Source of the DNA: Paenibacillaceae bacterium
Lineage (GTDB): Bacteria; Bacillota; Bacilli; Paenibacillales; NBRC-103111
Direction: 5' to 3'
DNA length: 53,859 nt
NCBI GenBank assembly: GCA_029256185.1
Contig: JAQSYI010000052.1
Coordinates: 1-53,859 of the forward strand
The translations under genes were made by a program, and so were the position numbers. Within the stretch, counting starts at the first letter, position 1. Each line of letters opens with the position of its first letter. This document shows positions 35,232-44,437 of this stretch, one piece after another. The notes under the pieces are model-generated. The model made no database searches, was not told the origin of the DNA, and saw nothing but the letters and a program-made list of their open reading frames with translations.

Positions 35232-37577
35232 TTAATCCGTTGTCTGGTTCCATTCCCGGAATTGACCGGGAGTAATGCCCTCGAATTTTTTGAAGGTCCG
35301 GTTGAACGTGGTGATTTCATTGAAGCCTGCCAGCCTGGCAATCTCCTGAATGCTGTCATGGTGCTCGACCAGTAGCCGCTTGGCCTGCTGCAATCTGGTC
35401 CTCTGAATGAACTCCAGCAGCGCTTCCTTGGTGTAGCTCTTAAACTGCTTGGCCAGATAAGAAGGGGTGATCTGGAATGCATCTCCGATGGTATTGATGT
35501 TAAGATTGCAGTTCCCGTAGTTCTCCTCCACATAGCGGCGCACCTCTTCCATAAGCGGATTTCTATCGGGGAGAAGGGTTTGCCAATTGCAGATGACATC
35601 AATCAATGCATGCATTTCAGTGCGCATTTCCTTGATGCTCCTGCACTGCATCAGCCCGCTGATTCGCTGGTCCACCCCGGACAGATGCTCCTCATCCTCC
35701 CGCATCTCCAGAATCGCCTTCAGCAGCGTCCCGCTGAATTCGGCCAGCAGATAATGCAGGAGCCGGGAGGAGCCGGGCTGATGCTCCAGATTGCGGCGGA
35801 TCATCTCGTCTACCAGCAGCTTGCTCTGCCCGCTGTCGCCTGCGGTCAGACAATTGATGATTTTCTGTTCCATGGAGATGGGGTAATAATAGGAGAGAAC
35901 TGAGTCATTGTTCAGTTCCTGCCGGATGGTCTCGTACATGACGATTTCTCCTCCGCCCATAATCACCTTGTATTCCGCCGCCTCCAGAGCCTCTTCATAG
36001 GCAGAGGACAATTCGGCAAGCTCTTTCTTCTGTGAGCTGATGGCAATGGTCAGATGGATGTTAAGCCTGGTCCAGATAAAGGAACGCGCCTTCTCCGACA
36101 ACGCATAGATCCGTTGTGCCACCCACTCCTCATTCCCTCCGTCATCCCCGTTCACAATACAAGCGAGCATGCTGTCCATTTCCGCCATGTAGATGTGATG
36201 CTTCCGTTCTTCTTGCTGCGCCAGCTCCTCCAGCACATTGGTGATAATAAAATAAACCAGTTGCAGACGGTCATTGTAACGGGAGTCATCGGCGCCGTCA
36301 TCCAGCTTGCCCAGATTCTCGATGGAGATGGCCAGTACGGCGAAGGAGGGCTGCTGGAACCGGATGTCCAGAGCGGCAAAGGAGTCGTCTAAGGAAACCG
36401 TGCGGTGGAGTCTCCCCCGCAGAAGCTGCACCAGCATATTGCTCCTAATGGCCGGGCTGAATTCCTTCAGCTGCATGCCCACCTTCTTCTTCTCCTCCGC
36501 CAGACCCTCCAGCGCCTGCCTGATGAAATCGTATTCATTAAGGTGGGGAACAAGCGTGAAGGGGGAGCCGTACTGATCGGACACCTGGCGCAGCAATCCG
36601 TGTATAGGCCCATAATTCCGCCGCAGAAAAAAACCGACCGCCACGCAGCCCAGGATCAGGCACAGCATGACGATGCCCACGGACAGCCTCCTCAGATAAT
36701 CCATCTTCTCCAGAAACACACTTGTCGGTGTAACAAAAACATATTTCCACCCGGTCAGTTCCGAGGTTGTGTACGAAATAGCATGGTCCTTCCTGTCCGC
36801 GCCGCTGTAGAAAATATCCGAGGTCCGGCTCATTTGGCTGTAGTGCAGCCATTCCGGGCGGGAGAACCCCCGGGTGCTTGCGATCACCTGCTCATTCTCA
36901 TCCATAATTAAGATGAATCCGCTGTCCGCCTGGGGAATGGTGGAGATATCCTCAAGAATTTTGTCCGATTGAATCAAAAAAATCAGGGCGGCCCCGGGAC
37001 GGTCCGGATAATCGGGTACAAGCGTGCGGACATACATGACCGAATCGGTTCCTTCCAGATCCGTGAAGTCGTGCTCAACCGGAATATAGCTGCGGATATA
37101 CCGCTCATCCGAAACCTTCTTTAGTACATCAGCCTGCAAATTATCAAAATGCCCAAAAAACACCTTTTCGGGCTCAATATTTACCGAGGAGAGCACCCGC
37201 CCGCTATTTTTGAAATACACATGAACCTGATCCACAAACTCATTGAGCATTTTCAGCTTTCGCAATTCCTTCATGAGCTCAATTAACATATATTGTTCAT
37301 TGTCCGTTGCGGTCGCTGAGGCCAGGATCAGCGGCTCCAATACCTTATTGACCGAGATTTCGGTGGTGAGCTTCTCCAGCCCTGTCATTTTGCCGTCTAT
37401 CGTTTTCTGGACCTGGAGCATGACCCCTTCATTGGAGCGGTTGATTTCACGCTTGAGAATGGACATGGCCTCCATATAGATCACCGAGCCGATCAGGATG
37501 GGAATCAGCATAATGCAGCCATAGGAAATGACCCAATCCCGTATGACGCTTGTCTTTCTGAATAATGTTGCCCTCAC
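35232..37577 (-). CDS. Membrane-bound AraC regulator with extracellular Cache-like sensor (locus 1)
   Basis: A one-piece receptor and transcription factor. Two membrane segments (~10-35 and ~295-320 of the protein) flank a large extracellular Cache-like domain. A cytoplasmic HAMP-like and linker region follows, and the C-terminus has two AraC helix-turn-helices (INTIGDAFQITPSYLAKQFK, IQEIARLAGFNEITTFNRTF). The GTG at 37577 has a GGGGTGG site; the open frame begins at 37592. It lies 167 bp upstream of the lipoprotein gene in the same direction and presumably activates this importer/lyase operon in response to an extracellular sugar. Confidence 0.9.
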   Translation of the reverse strand: MRATLFRKTSVIRDWVISYGCIMLIPILIGSVIYMEAMSILKREINRSNEGVMLQVQKTIDGKMTGLEKLTTEISVNKVLEPLILASATATDNEQYMLIELMKELRKLKMLNEFVDQVHVYFKNSGRVLSSVNIEPEKVFFGHFDNLQADVLKKVSDERYIRSYIPVEHDFTDLEGTDSVMYVRTLVPDYPDRPGAALIFLIQSDKILEDISTIPQADSGFILIMDENEQVIASTRGFSRPEWLHYSQMSRTSDIFYSGADRKDHAISYTTSELTGWKYVFVTPTSVFLEKMDYLRRLSVGIVMLCLILGCVAVGFFLRRNYGPIHGLLRQVSDQYGSPFTLVPHLNEYDFIRQALEGLAEEKKKVGMQLKEFSPAIRSNMLVQLLRGRLHRTVSLDDSFAALDIRFQQPSFAVLAISIENLGKLDDGADDSRYNDRLQLVYFIITNVLEELAQQEERKHHIYMAEMDSMLACIVNGDDGGNEEWVAQRIYALSEKARSFIWTRLNIHLTIAISSQKKELAELSSAYEEALEAAEYKVIMGGGEIVMYETIRQELNNDSVLSYYYPISMEQKIINCLTAGDSGQSKLLVDEMIRRNLEHQPGSSRLLHYLLAEFSGTLLKAILEMREDEEHLSGVDQRISGLMQCRSIKEMRTEMHALIDVICNWQTLLPDRNPLMEEVRRYVEENYGNCNLNINTIGDAFQITPSYLAKQFKSYTKEALLEFIQRTRLQQAKRLLVEHHDSIQEIARLAGFNEITTFNRTFKKFEGITPGQFREWNQTTD

Positions 37578-37621
37578 TTGATACCACCCCAATGCTGTAA
37601 ATAAGCGCTGATATGCTATCT

Positions 37622-37627
37622 ATTATA
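37622..37627 (-). promoter_or_regulatory. -10 box for AraC sensor gene 1
   Basis: A perfect TATAAT on the minus strand, 45 bp before the start. The -35 region is weak, consistent with an activated promoter. Confidence 0.4.
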
Positions 37628-37728
37628 CATGAAACTGCTGCAGCAAAAAGACAGAGAAGGTTCCGCCGCGGCATTCGGACAGCCTTTTCCCGCCTTTTGC
37701 ATATCCAGTTACGAAATCGCCCAGAAGA

Positions 37729-37774
37729 AAAGGCAAGTTGATTATCGCGGCCTGCGATAAATCAACTTGCCTTT
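37729..37774 (-). terminator. Strong terminator ending importer locus 2
   Basis: A near-perfect 20-bp stem (AAAGGCAAGTTGATT... with ...AATCAACTTGCCTTT) with a GGCCT loop. It lies downstream of the decayed oxidoreductase at 37909 and marks the end of the second importer operon; T-richness on the minus side is moderate. Confidence 0.8.
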
Positions 37775-37908
37775 GTCATTGCTCTAATGATTCTGAATAA
37801 ATAAGCAAGCGTTGATCCTTAACGATCCTTGGAACTTGCCGCGGTGTTATCCAGCGGCAGACACATCGGTGTCATGCTTTACCGGAACCGTACAGGATCA
37901 GCCGGTCA

Positions 37909-38059
37909 TTACTTCTCCACATCCACGGTCATGGGCTTCTCGGTAATCACATCACAGAAAGCGGCAAGCTCATGTCTCCCGGTAAGCTTGGGCAATCGCC
38001 CCGTAGAAGAATGAGGCCCTTCCTCCAATACCTACTTGAACATATCTTTTCTTTTCCAT
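37909..38059 (-). pseudogene. Decayed Gfo/Idh/MocA-family oxidoreductase
   Basis: The minus strand from 38059 reads MEKKRYVQVGIGGRASFFYG, the N-terminus of a Gfo/Idh/MocA dehydrogenase with its NAD-binding VGIGGR motif. After RET the frame shifts, and in the next frame it reads ELAAFCDVITEKPMTVDVEK then stop. In intact members FCD (~residue 36) and CDVxxEKPM (~residue 105) are ~70 residues apart. So the fragment carries a frameshift and an internal deletion at a TGTGAT microhomology, and the whole C-terminal half is lost. It lies 53 bp past the lipoprotein stop in the same direction, so it was probably the last gene of that operon. The rest of the 516-bp gap (37594-37908) shows nothing coding. 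Confidence 0.8.
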
Positions 38060-38111
38060 TAATTTAAAATACTTCTAAAAATGTATACAAATATTATCCG
38101 CCTAAACTTTC

Positions 38112-39704
38112 CTACTTCAGATCCTGCTTGTTCTTTTGGTACCATTCATTAACCAGCGTATCCACGTTGTCTCCGCCGAGACGCTTCCATTCCTTGCGAA
38201 TTTCCTCCATCCCTTGCTTAGCCGTTGTGCCCGTTCCGCCGGCGACAATTTTGGCTTCAATTTGTTCTGCAATGGGATTGAAGGTAGCAACCAATTGGCT
38301 CAGCTCAGGCAGATCCGGACTGTAGGGAATGTCCCGGCGGAATTTGTTCTTCATGGCAACCTTCAGCGAATTGGCCTTTTCCTTGGCATATTCCTGAGAG
38401 ACAGGGTCAGAGGCCGCCATCACGGAGAACCATTCCGGCTTCAGTTCGTATTGATTAATTACAGCGTACTCCCTTGCATAGACAACTTCCTTGCGGTTTT
38501 TATCTGCATCAATAACTTGGGGCACACCGTTAACCAGTTTATAATGAACATTCTCCTCCCCGAATTTAAGAGGCTTCCAGCCTGTATCAATCATCCAATC
38601 CAGGAACTTGATAGCCGCTTCAATTTTGTCCTCCTTCATGTTGCTGTTGAAACCCACCATGATGCTGGGTATCGCCGATTGGAGCAGTCCTGTCTTGCCG
38701 TATTGGGTAGCAACAGGCTCAAGCGCTGTCATCTTTGCATTGGGATTGTTTTTCTTCATATCCTTGAACATATTTTCCATGTCCCAGGAGCCCAGAAAGA
38801 TACCGGCTTTACCAGTCGTCCACAGCTGTATAGCCCTTTGGCCGTTTTTGTCCGTAATATATTCCTGATCCATAAGATTCTGGTCAAACATCTGCTTTTG
38901 GAAATCCAGGCTTGCCATGTAGCGCTCGCTGATTCTGCCGAATTCCAGCTTATCTCCCTCCAGATACCATTGGCCGCCCATATGAGAGGTAAAAAGATTG
39001 CGTATTATCGTGTTGCCGTTTGTATTGAATACGACCGGCACGGTATCCGCCTTGCCGTTCCCGTCAGGGTCTCCATCTCTGAACGCTTTGGCTACTTCAA
39101 TAAATTCTTCGATGGTTGTGGGCGCCGCAAGTCCCAGCTTCTCCAGCCAATCCTGCCTGATCCACATTCCCGCGTTTGCTACCGATTCCACTCCGCGCAT
39201 ACTGGCAACCGCGTACATTTTCCCGCCGACTGTCAGATAAGGCTTTAGTTCCGGATGCTGTTTCAGGTAATTCTTGTAGGAGGTGCTGTACTTTTCGATG
39301 TACTCATCAATGGGCTGAATGGCGCCTTGGTTGGCTAATTGGGCTATATACGGCCGCTCATAATCCCATATCAGATCGGGAGCGCTGCCCGAAGCGATCA
39401 GAGTATTCATCTTGGTAATCGCCTCGTTGCGGGGAACAGGCACCCATTTCACCGTGGCAGGCGAATTCTCATTGATCCACTTGGTCCAACGGTTTTTTTC
39501 ATAATTGCCTTCTTCTCCCGACACTTCCCCACGGTCATATACGGAGATACTGATCTCCTTCTTGGGTCCTGCGGCTGCACTGGAAGAGCTTGCAGGCGCA
39601 GCGGAGGAGGCTGCCTCCTCCTTATCCGAGCCGCAGGCGGCCAGAATCGAGAAGGTCAGGCATGTGGCGACGACGGATGCGGTAACCTTGCCTAGCTTGA
39701 ACAT
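38112..39704 (-). CDS. Extracellular solute-binding lipoprotein of importer locus 2
   Basis: Lipobox ILAA-Cys (Cys ~24) after a hydrophobic signal, then an Ala/Ser linker and a family-1 binding-protein fold. The fold includes ALIASGSAPDLIWDYE-like MNTLIASGSAPDL, an internal calcium-like DGDPDGNGKADT loop and AAIKFLDWMIDTGWKPLKFG. The length is 530 residues. It is last intact gene of the second importer operon (LplB, YtcP, lipoprotein). The sequence differs clearly from the locus-1 protein, so the two importers likely take different oligosaccharides. Confidence 0.92.
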   Translation of the reverse strand: MFKLGKVTASVVATCLTFSILAACGSDKEEAASSAAPASSSSAAAGPKKEISISVYDRGEVSGEEGNYEKNRWTKWINENSPATVKWVPVPRNEAITKMNTLIASGSAPDLIWDYERPYIAQLANQGAIQPIDEYIEKYSTSYKNYLKQHPELKPYLTVGGKMYAVASMRGVESVANAGMWIRQDWLEKLGLAAPTTIEEFIEVAKAFRDGDPDGNGKADTVPVVFNTNGNTIIRNLFTSHMGGQWYLEGDKLEFGRISERYMASLDFQKQMFDQNLMDQEYITDKNGQRAIQLWTTGKAGIFLGSWDMENMFKDMKKNNPNAKMTALEPVATQYGKTGLLQSAIPSIMVGFNSNMKEDKIEAAIKFLDWMIDTGWKPLKFGEENVHYKLVNGVPQVIDADKNRKEVVYAREYAVINQYELKPEWFSVMAASDPVSQEYAKEKANSLKVAMKNKFRRDIPYSPDLPELSQLVATFNPIAEQIEAKIVAGGTGTTAKQGMEEIRKEWKRLGGDNVDTLVNEWYQKNKQDLK

Positions 39705-39770
39705 TGCTTCATCCCCTTATAGTAGTCTTCTTGTTATATCAAGGGCGGACCGGATGATCCCCCTGTGATA

Positions 39771-40658
39771 TCAGCCTTTTACAGAGCCAATCAGTACACC
39801 CTTGACAAAATGCTTTTGCAAAAACGGATACACGCACAGAATGGGCGTAATAGCAATAACCACTGCCGCTGCTTTGATTCCTTCCGGTGTCAGCATAACG
39901 GCGGATGCGGTGTCGCCTCCACTCTCCAGAAGACTGGGGTCCACCTGCTTGATCATCTGGTACAGCTTCAGCATGAGAGTCTGCAGGTTGGAGCTGGTAA
40001 TGTACAGCATGACGTTGAAGTAGGAATTCCACCAGCCTACGGCATAGAACAGTGACAACGCCGCCAGAATAGGTTTGCACAGGGGAATCATGATTTGAAC
40101 CAGAATCCTCCAGTTTCCCGCTCCATCGATGGACGCGGATTCTTCAATCTCATCCGGAAGCCCTTCCATGAAGCTCTTCATGACGAACATATTGTATGTG
40201 CTGATCATTCCCGGCAGCCACAGAGCCCAATATGAGTCCATAAACCCCAAAGATTTAATCAGAATAAAATTGGGAATAATACCTGTCACGAATACCATGG
40301 TAAAGGTAATGAACATCAGGAGGGGGCCTCTTCCGTACAGTCGCTTGCGAGACAGAGGGTAAGCGGCCAGAATCGTCATGAATATATTGATAGCTGTTCC
40401 TACCAGGGTGACGACAAGAGTATTGCCCATGGAATCAATCAGTTGACCATCCTGAAACAGCCGCTTATAAGATTCGACATTGAATTCGACTGGCCAGATA
40501 TAGACTTCGCCTGCCGTTATGGCTCTGCTGCTGCTGAAGGAGGCGGCAATCTCGTACCAGAAGGGGTACAAGGTTATCAGCGACAGCAAACCCAGAATGA
40601 GATAATTCAGAGCTGGACCGGCATGCAACCAGAGGGACTTGTCTTTTTTGAGCTGCAT
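39771..40658 (-). CDS. Carbohydrate ABC transporter permease, YtcP-like (locus 2)
   Basis: Six membrane segments and the EAA-loop sequence EIEESASIDGAGNWRILVQIMIPLCKPI, ending in the family C-terminus KHFVKGVLIGSVKG. The length is 295 residues. It starts 3 bp after the LplB-like gene stop, with AAAGGGGG inside the end of that gene. It pairs with the LplB-like permease and the downstream lipoprotein; like locus 1 it lacks an ATPase. Confidence 0.92.
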   Translation of the reverse strand: MQLKKDKSLWLHAGPALNYLILGLLSLITLYPFWYEIAASFSSSRAITAGEVYIWPVEFNVESYKRLFQDGQLIDSMGNTLVVTLVGTAINIFMTILAAYPLSRKRLYGRGPLLMFITFTMVFVTGIIPNFILIKSLGFMDSYWALWLPGMISTYNMFVMKSFMEGLPDEIEESASIDGAGNWRILVQIMIPLCKPILAALSLFYAVGWWNSYFNVMLYITSSNLQTLMLKLYQMIKQVDPSLLESGGDTASAVMLTPEGIKAAAVVIAITPILCVYPFLQKHFVKGVLIGSVKG

Positions 40659-40661
40659 CGT

Positions 40662-41639
40662 TTACCATAACCCCCTTTCACCGAATAGACGAATCACCTT
40701 ATTGACACTGACCACCAGAATCAGCCCGATCAACGATTGAAACAACCCCAATGCAGTCGTATAGCTGTAATTCATGTTCTGCAATCCCACCCGGTATACA
40801 TAGGTACTGATAACATCTGCCACATCCAATACAGAGCTGTTCTGCAGAGATAATGTTTGCTCAAGCCCCACATCCATCATACTGCCCATTCTCAGGATCA
40901 GGAGAATCGCAATCGTGCTGCGAATGCCGGGAAGGGTAATATGCCAGATTTGGCGCAGCTTGCTGGCGCCGTCAATCTTGGCCGCTTCATAGAGCTGAGG
41001 ATCAATGGAGGCCATAGCCGCCAGATAAAGAATGGTGCCCCAGCCCGCTTCCCTCCATATGGAGGAGACCGTATACGCTACCGGCCACCAGGCAGACTTG
41101 GCCATGAAATAAATGGGCTCTAAGCCCATATTTTTCAGCAGCAGGTTTACAACTCCCGTGCTTGGGGAAAGGAGCGCAATGATAATGCCTCCCAGCACCG
41201 CCCATGAAATAAAATGGGGAATATACAGCAAATTTTGAACCAGACGTTTGTAGCCTTCCACCCTTACTTCATTGAGGAGAAGAGCCAACAAAATGGGAAC
41301 AGGAAAACCGAATACGAGACTGTATACATTCAACAGGAGCGTATTTCTCAGCACCCTCCAGAAGTCCGTGCTTTCAAACAGCATTCTGAAATGCCTTAGC
41401 CCAACCCAGTCACTGCCGAAGATCCCGTCTACAAACCGGTAATTCTTGAAGGCAATGATTTCCCCTACCATAGGAGAGTATTTGAACAGCAAGTAAAAGG
41501 CTGCAACGGGAAGAAGCATCAGATATAAGGACTTATCCCGCTTCAATTTGCTCCAAATCTTGTTGGACGGCTGTATGACAGCTGCTGCCCCACCTTGAGC
41601 CGGAAGGCTGCCCTCCGGAACCGCCAGTTTTTCTTTCAT
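40662..41639 (-). CDS. Carbohydrate ABC transporter permease, LplB-like (locus 2)
   Basis: The hallmark first segment YLMLLPVAAFYLLFKYSPMVGE and the EAA loop YEAAKIDGASKLRQIWHITLPGIRST identify the LplB family. The length is 325 residues. AAAGGGTGAAGGA precedes the ATG. It is first gene after the AraC sensor regulator, 253 bp away. Confidence 0.92.
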   Translation of the reverse strand: MKEKLAVPEGSLPAQGGAAAVIQPSNKIWSKLKRDKSLYLMLLPVAAFYLLFKYSPMVGEIIAFKNYRFVDGIFGSDWVGLRHFRMLFESTDFWRVLRNTLLLNVYSLVFGFPVPILLALLLNEVRVEGYKRLVQNLLYIPHFISWAVLGGIIIALLSPSTGVVNLLLKNMGLEPIYFMAKSAWWPVAYTVSSIWREAGWGTILYLAAMASIDPQLYEAAKIDGASKLRQIWHITLPGIRSTIAILLILRMGSMMDVGLEQTLSLQNSSVLDVADVISTYVYRVGLQNMNYSYTTALGLFQSLIGLILVVSVNKVIRLFGERGLW

Positions 41640-41849
41640 TATCCTTCACCCTTTCCCATCATTCCATTCTGCGGTTGATAGCTAGATCATAGCGGATTGG
41701 ACCGGATTGGGATACACACTCCTTGTTCACTGAAACACATTAATTAGCCTGAAACGGATCACATTTTTTACACTATGGTTACTTTTTTGCTCTAAGGCGG
41801 GCGAAACCCCCGCAGCGGGATGATTTTGGCGTTGCCAGTGAACCGAAAA

Positions 41850-41879
41850 AACGGTCCCCTTTGCGAAAAAGAGACCGTT
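41850..41879 (-). terminator. Intrinsic terminator of the AraC sensor gene 2
   Basis: Stem AACGGTC/GACCGTT with an A/T-rich loop. On the minus strand it is followed by TTTTTTCGG, 14 bp past the AraC stop. It separates the regulator from the importer genes. Confidence 0.85.
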
Positions 41880-41892
41880 CATGCAAACCGAT

Positions 41893-44223
41893 TTATTCAA
41901 GGGGTTGTTCCGGCTCTGCTCCATCTGATGCTTGATCACGGAATTCCGTTGGGGTAAGCCCGGTGTATTTCTTGAAGGTCCGCGTAAAGCTCCTGCTATA
42001 GGTATACCCGACGGCATCGGATATATCGTTAATCTTGATGGACTTGTCCTTGAGCAGCTTCTTGGCGGCTTCTATCCTGATTCTGATCAGGTAATCGATA
42101 AAATTATCCTCCACATGCTCTTTAAACAGCCGGCTGATATAGGTTCGGCTCAGGTGGAATTCGTCAGCAAGACTATCCAGAGAGAGTCCGCTGTCCCGAT
42201 AATTTTCTTTGACGAAGTGAAGAATTTTATCGATGTTGTCATTTTTTCCCCGTTGACTCTTTCTGATCTCAATCTTTTCTACCAGCCTGTAAAGCACAGA
42301 GCCTACCACCTGTTCGGCTTCCCACCAATTCTCACACCGGTTGATTCTTTCATACAGATTCCCGATTTCGGCCAATGTTTCCCCCGTGTTGATTCCGATG
42401 GACTCAACAGCCTGCATGGAGCGCATCACCAGCTCGAATGAAAATTGCCGCAGCAGATCGGGAGATAAATTCCTCTTGACCGCCTCTTCGTAGATTTCCT
42501 TCAGCAGGGCGTCTCCTCTTCCGGAGTCCGCTTGCTTCAATGCATCCACAATGCTGTCGAACCTCTGAACGATGCGGTAATAATCCTGATTATCCGGTGA
42601 TCGGATATCCATGATGGAAATGACGGAATCCCTCCCGGCGACCATCCTGTATTGAAGAGCCTGCTGGGATTCCCCATAGGATAGCGGTACATCCTTCAGC
42701 TCCCGGTATCCTCCCCCAAGTCCCGCCGCAACGGTCAGGCCGATTTGCTTGCGCATGACATCGAGAATTTGCTCCAGCAGCGCCGCCGCACGCAGATGAT
42801 TCTGCTCCTCCTCGCCTTCCGGGAAGCTGAACAGAATAACCGCCCTTCCCGAGCCCAGATCAATCGCCACTCCCGCATTTTCCATATTGATAATCTCCTC
42901 TGCCACATTGCACAAGGCATAGGTGTAGAGCGCTTCATCCTTCGGGTCAATCCCTCCTTCCTTGCTGATCTCCGCGGTGCATACGACATACCAACTCGGG
43001 AAAAGGCGCAGTCCGGCGAATTCCAAATGAGGCTGTACCAGGGCGTATTCCGACCTGTAGCCGATCAGAATGTCCATCACCGTCCGCCACTTCAGCATCG
43101 GCTTCGAATCCCGCAGCTGCTTTTCCAGCTGCTCCCGGTCCATAAACATCTGATCAAAGATGGTCTCGAGATAGGAAACTCCCTGGGCTTGCATTTTGAA
43201 GCCGCGCCCTGTATCCGCTGCCGGCCTGTAAGTGCCGGAGAGCTTGCCGATCAAGCGATCAATCGGTCTAAACGTCCTCCGGTTGATAAAGAACACGATA
43301 ATAAACGCCATGAGGAACATTCCGGCGGCAACAGCGATCATCAAATTTCTGGTGACGATTAGCGGCTTGTACATTTGGCTTTCCGGTACGATGCTGACAA
43401 TTTTCCAATCGGTATAGCTGGATGCTTTGTAGGAGACCGTTTGTTTCACTTGGTCAATCTCCGCAACAAAGGAGCCGCTTTCATTTCCGGAGAGCACCTT
43501 CTGAATGTAAGGCAGTTCTTTCATTCTGCTGTACAGCTTGGTTTTATCATCATGAGTAATGACTTCCCCATGCTTATCAACAATAAAGGTGTGCCCTTGG
43601 AAATCGTCCTCATAGATCCCGTGAATCATCTGATATAGAACGTCCTCATCAATATTGGCGGCTATCAGACCTTTTCTGTATCCTGGAGCGCTAAGCGCGG
43701 GATACGAACGAATCAGGGTAACCACATCCCGGTTGTCATGACCATCCCATATCTTATGGGTAGGCAGCCATTGGAAATAAACCGGCATGTCCAAATATTC
43801 CGTTATCCATTGATTCTCCGACGTTGTCTTGTCGGTATACAATTTTTCGGTTAGTATCTTGCCGCTGACATCAGAGTATACCAAAAAGGAGGAAAACTGC
43901 AGATTATTGTTCATGAATGCGCTGAGCTTGGAACTCAAAGCATAGAAGTTGGTATTTTTTTGTCCACTATCCCGGTAGCTGTCATTCATGAAATAAACAA
44001 ATTCCAGCTCATTGGCAAGCTGCAGCAAGTTTTTCTCCATCTGCTGAAATTCCGTGGCGATTTTCTGGTCAATTTGCTTCAGAAGCGCCATATTGGTTTT
44101 TTGCAGCTGCCGTTCCAGGCCGCCTACTGTACCCTTATAGGAAAGAAAAAAGCTCAGGGAGATAATGAGCAGCAGCACCCCTCCATAAATAACCATAATT
44201 CTTCCAGTCACACTAATTCTCAT
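41893..44223 (-). CDS. Membrane-bound AraC regulator with extracellular Cache sensor (locus 2)
   Basis: Membrane segments at ~7-30 (IMVIYGGVLLLIISLSFFLS) and ~290-315 (LMIAVAAGMFLMAFIIVFFI) enclose a Cache-type extracellular domain (IHGIYEDDFQGHTFIVDKHGEVI). HAMP-like and linker regions lead to two AraC helix-turn-helices at the C-terminus (LDSLADEFHLSRTYISRLFK, INDISDAVGYTYSRSFTRTF). The ATG at 44223 has GGAGGG seven bases upstream; the open frame to 44361 was rejected because it lacks a site and runs through the cre-like element. 776 residues. It likely senses an extracellular sugar and activates the importer genes downstream. Confidence 0.9.
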   Translation of the reverse strand: MRISVTGRIMVIYGGVLLLIISLSFFLSYKGTVGGLERQLQKTNMALLKQIDQKIATEFQQMEKNLLQLANELEFVYFMNDSYRDSGQKNTNFYALSSKLSAFMNNNLQFSSFLVYSDVSGKILTEKLYTDKTTSENQWITEYLDMPVYFQWLPTHKIWDGHDNRDVVTLIRSYPALSAPGYRKGLIAANIDEDVLYQMIHGIYEDDFQGHTFIVDKHGEVITHDDKTKLYSRMKELPYIQKVLSGNESGSFVAEIDQVKQTVSYKASSYTDWKIVSIVPESQMYKPLIVTRNLMIAVAAGMFLMAFIIVFFINRRTFRPIDRLIGKLSGTYRPAADTGRGFKMQAQGVSYLETIFDQMFMDREQLEKQLRDSKPMLKWRTVMDILIGYRSEYALVQPHLEFAGLRLFPSWYVVCTAEISKEGGIDPKDEALYTYALCNVAEEIINMENAGVAIDLGSGRAVILFSFPEGEEEQNHLRAAALLEQILDVMRKQIGLTVAAGLGGGYRELKDVPLSYGESQQALQYRMVAGRDSVISIMDIRSPDNQDYYRIVQRFDSIVDALKQADSGRGDALLKEIYEEAVKRNLSPDLLRQFSFELVMRSMQAVESIGINTGETLAEIGNLYERINRCENWWEAEQVVGSVLYRLVEKIEIRKSQRGKNDNIDKILHFVKENYRDSGLSLDSLADEFHLSRTYISRLFKEHVEDNFIDYLIRIRIEAAKKLLKDKSIKINDISDAVGYTYSRSFTRTFKKYTGLTPTEFRDQASDGAEPEQPLE

Positions 44224-44334
44224 AACCAACCCTCCATTGGCTTGCAGCAACCTGTGTACGTATACTGCCTTAAATATAGAGAAGACAGAACGATTTTGCA
44301 ACGGCAAGATTGGAGCTAATCCCATGCATATGCA

Positions 44335-44348
44335 TGAAACCGCTTTCT
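44335..44348. promoter_or_regulatory. Candidate cre site (CcpA operator) of importer locus 2
   Basis: TGAAACCGCTTTCT matches the catabolite-responsive element consensus TGWNANCGNTNWCA at all but the last position and is nearly palindromic. It lies 112 bp upstream of the AraC sensor start, preceded by the palindrome ATGCATATGCAT. Confidence 0.6.
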
Positions 44349-44366
44349 GTGTTGGCGGCAAATAAA

Positions 44367-44401
44367 CAAGGCGCCTGCGGTTGCGGCCGCGGGACGCCTT
44401 G
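44367..44401 (-). terminator. Terminator of the ATP-grasp/DUF350 operon
   Basis: Stem CAAGGCG/CGCCTTG with GC-rich inner pairing. On the minus strand it is followed by TTTATTTG, 37 bp past the DUF350 stop. Confidence 0.8.
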
Positions 44402-44437
44402 CTCTTTGTTCTTGCATATCCGGTCTGTTGCGTGTTC

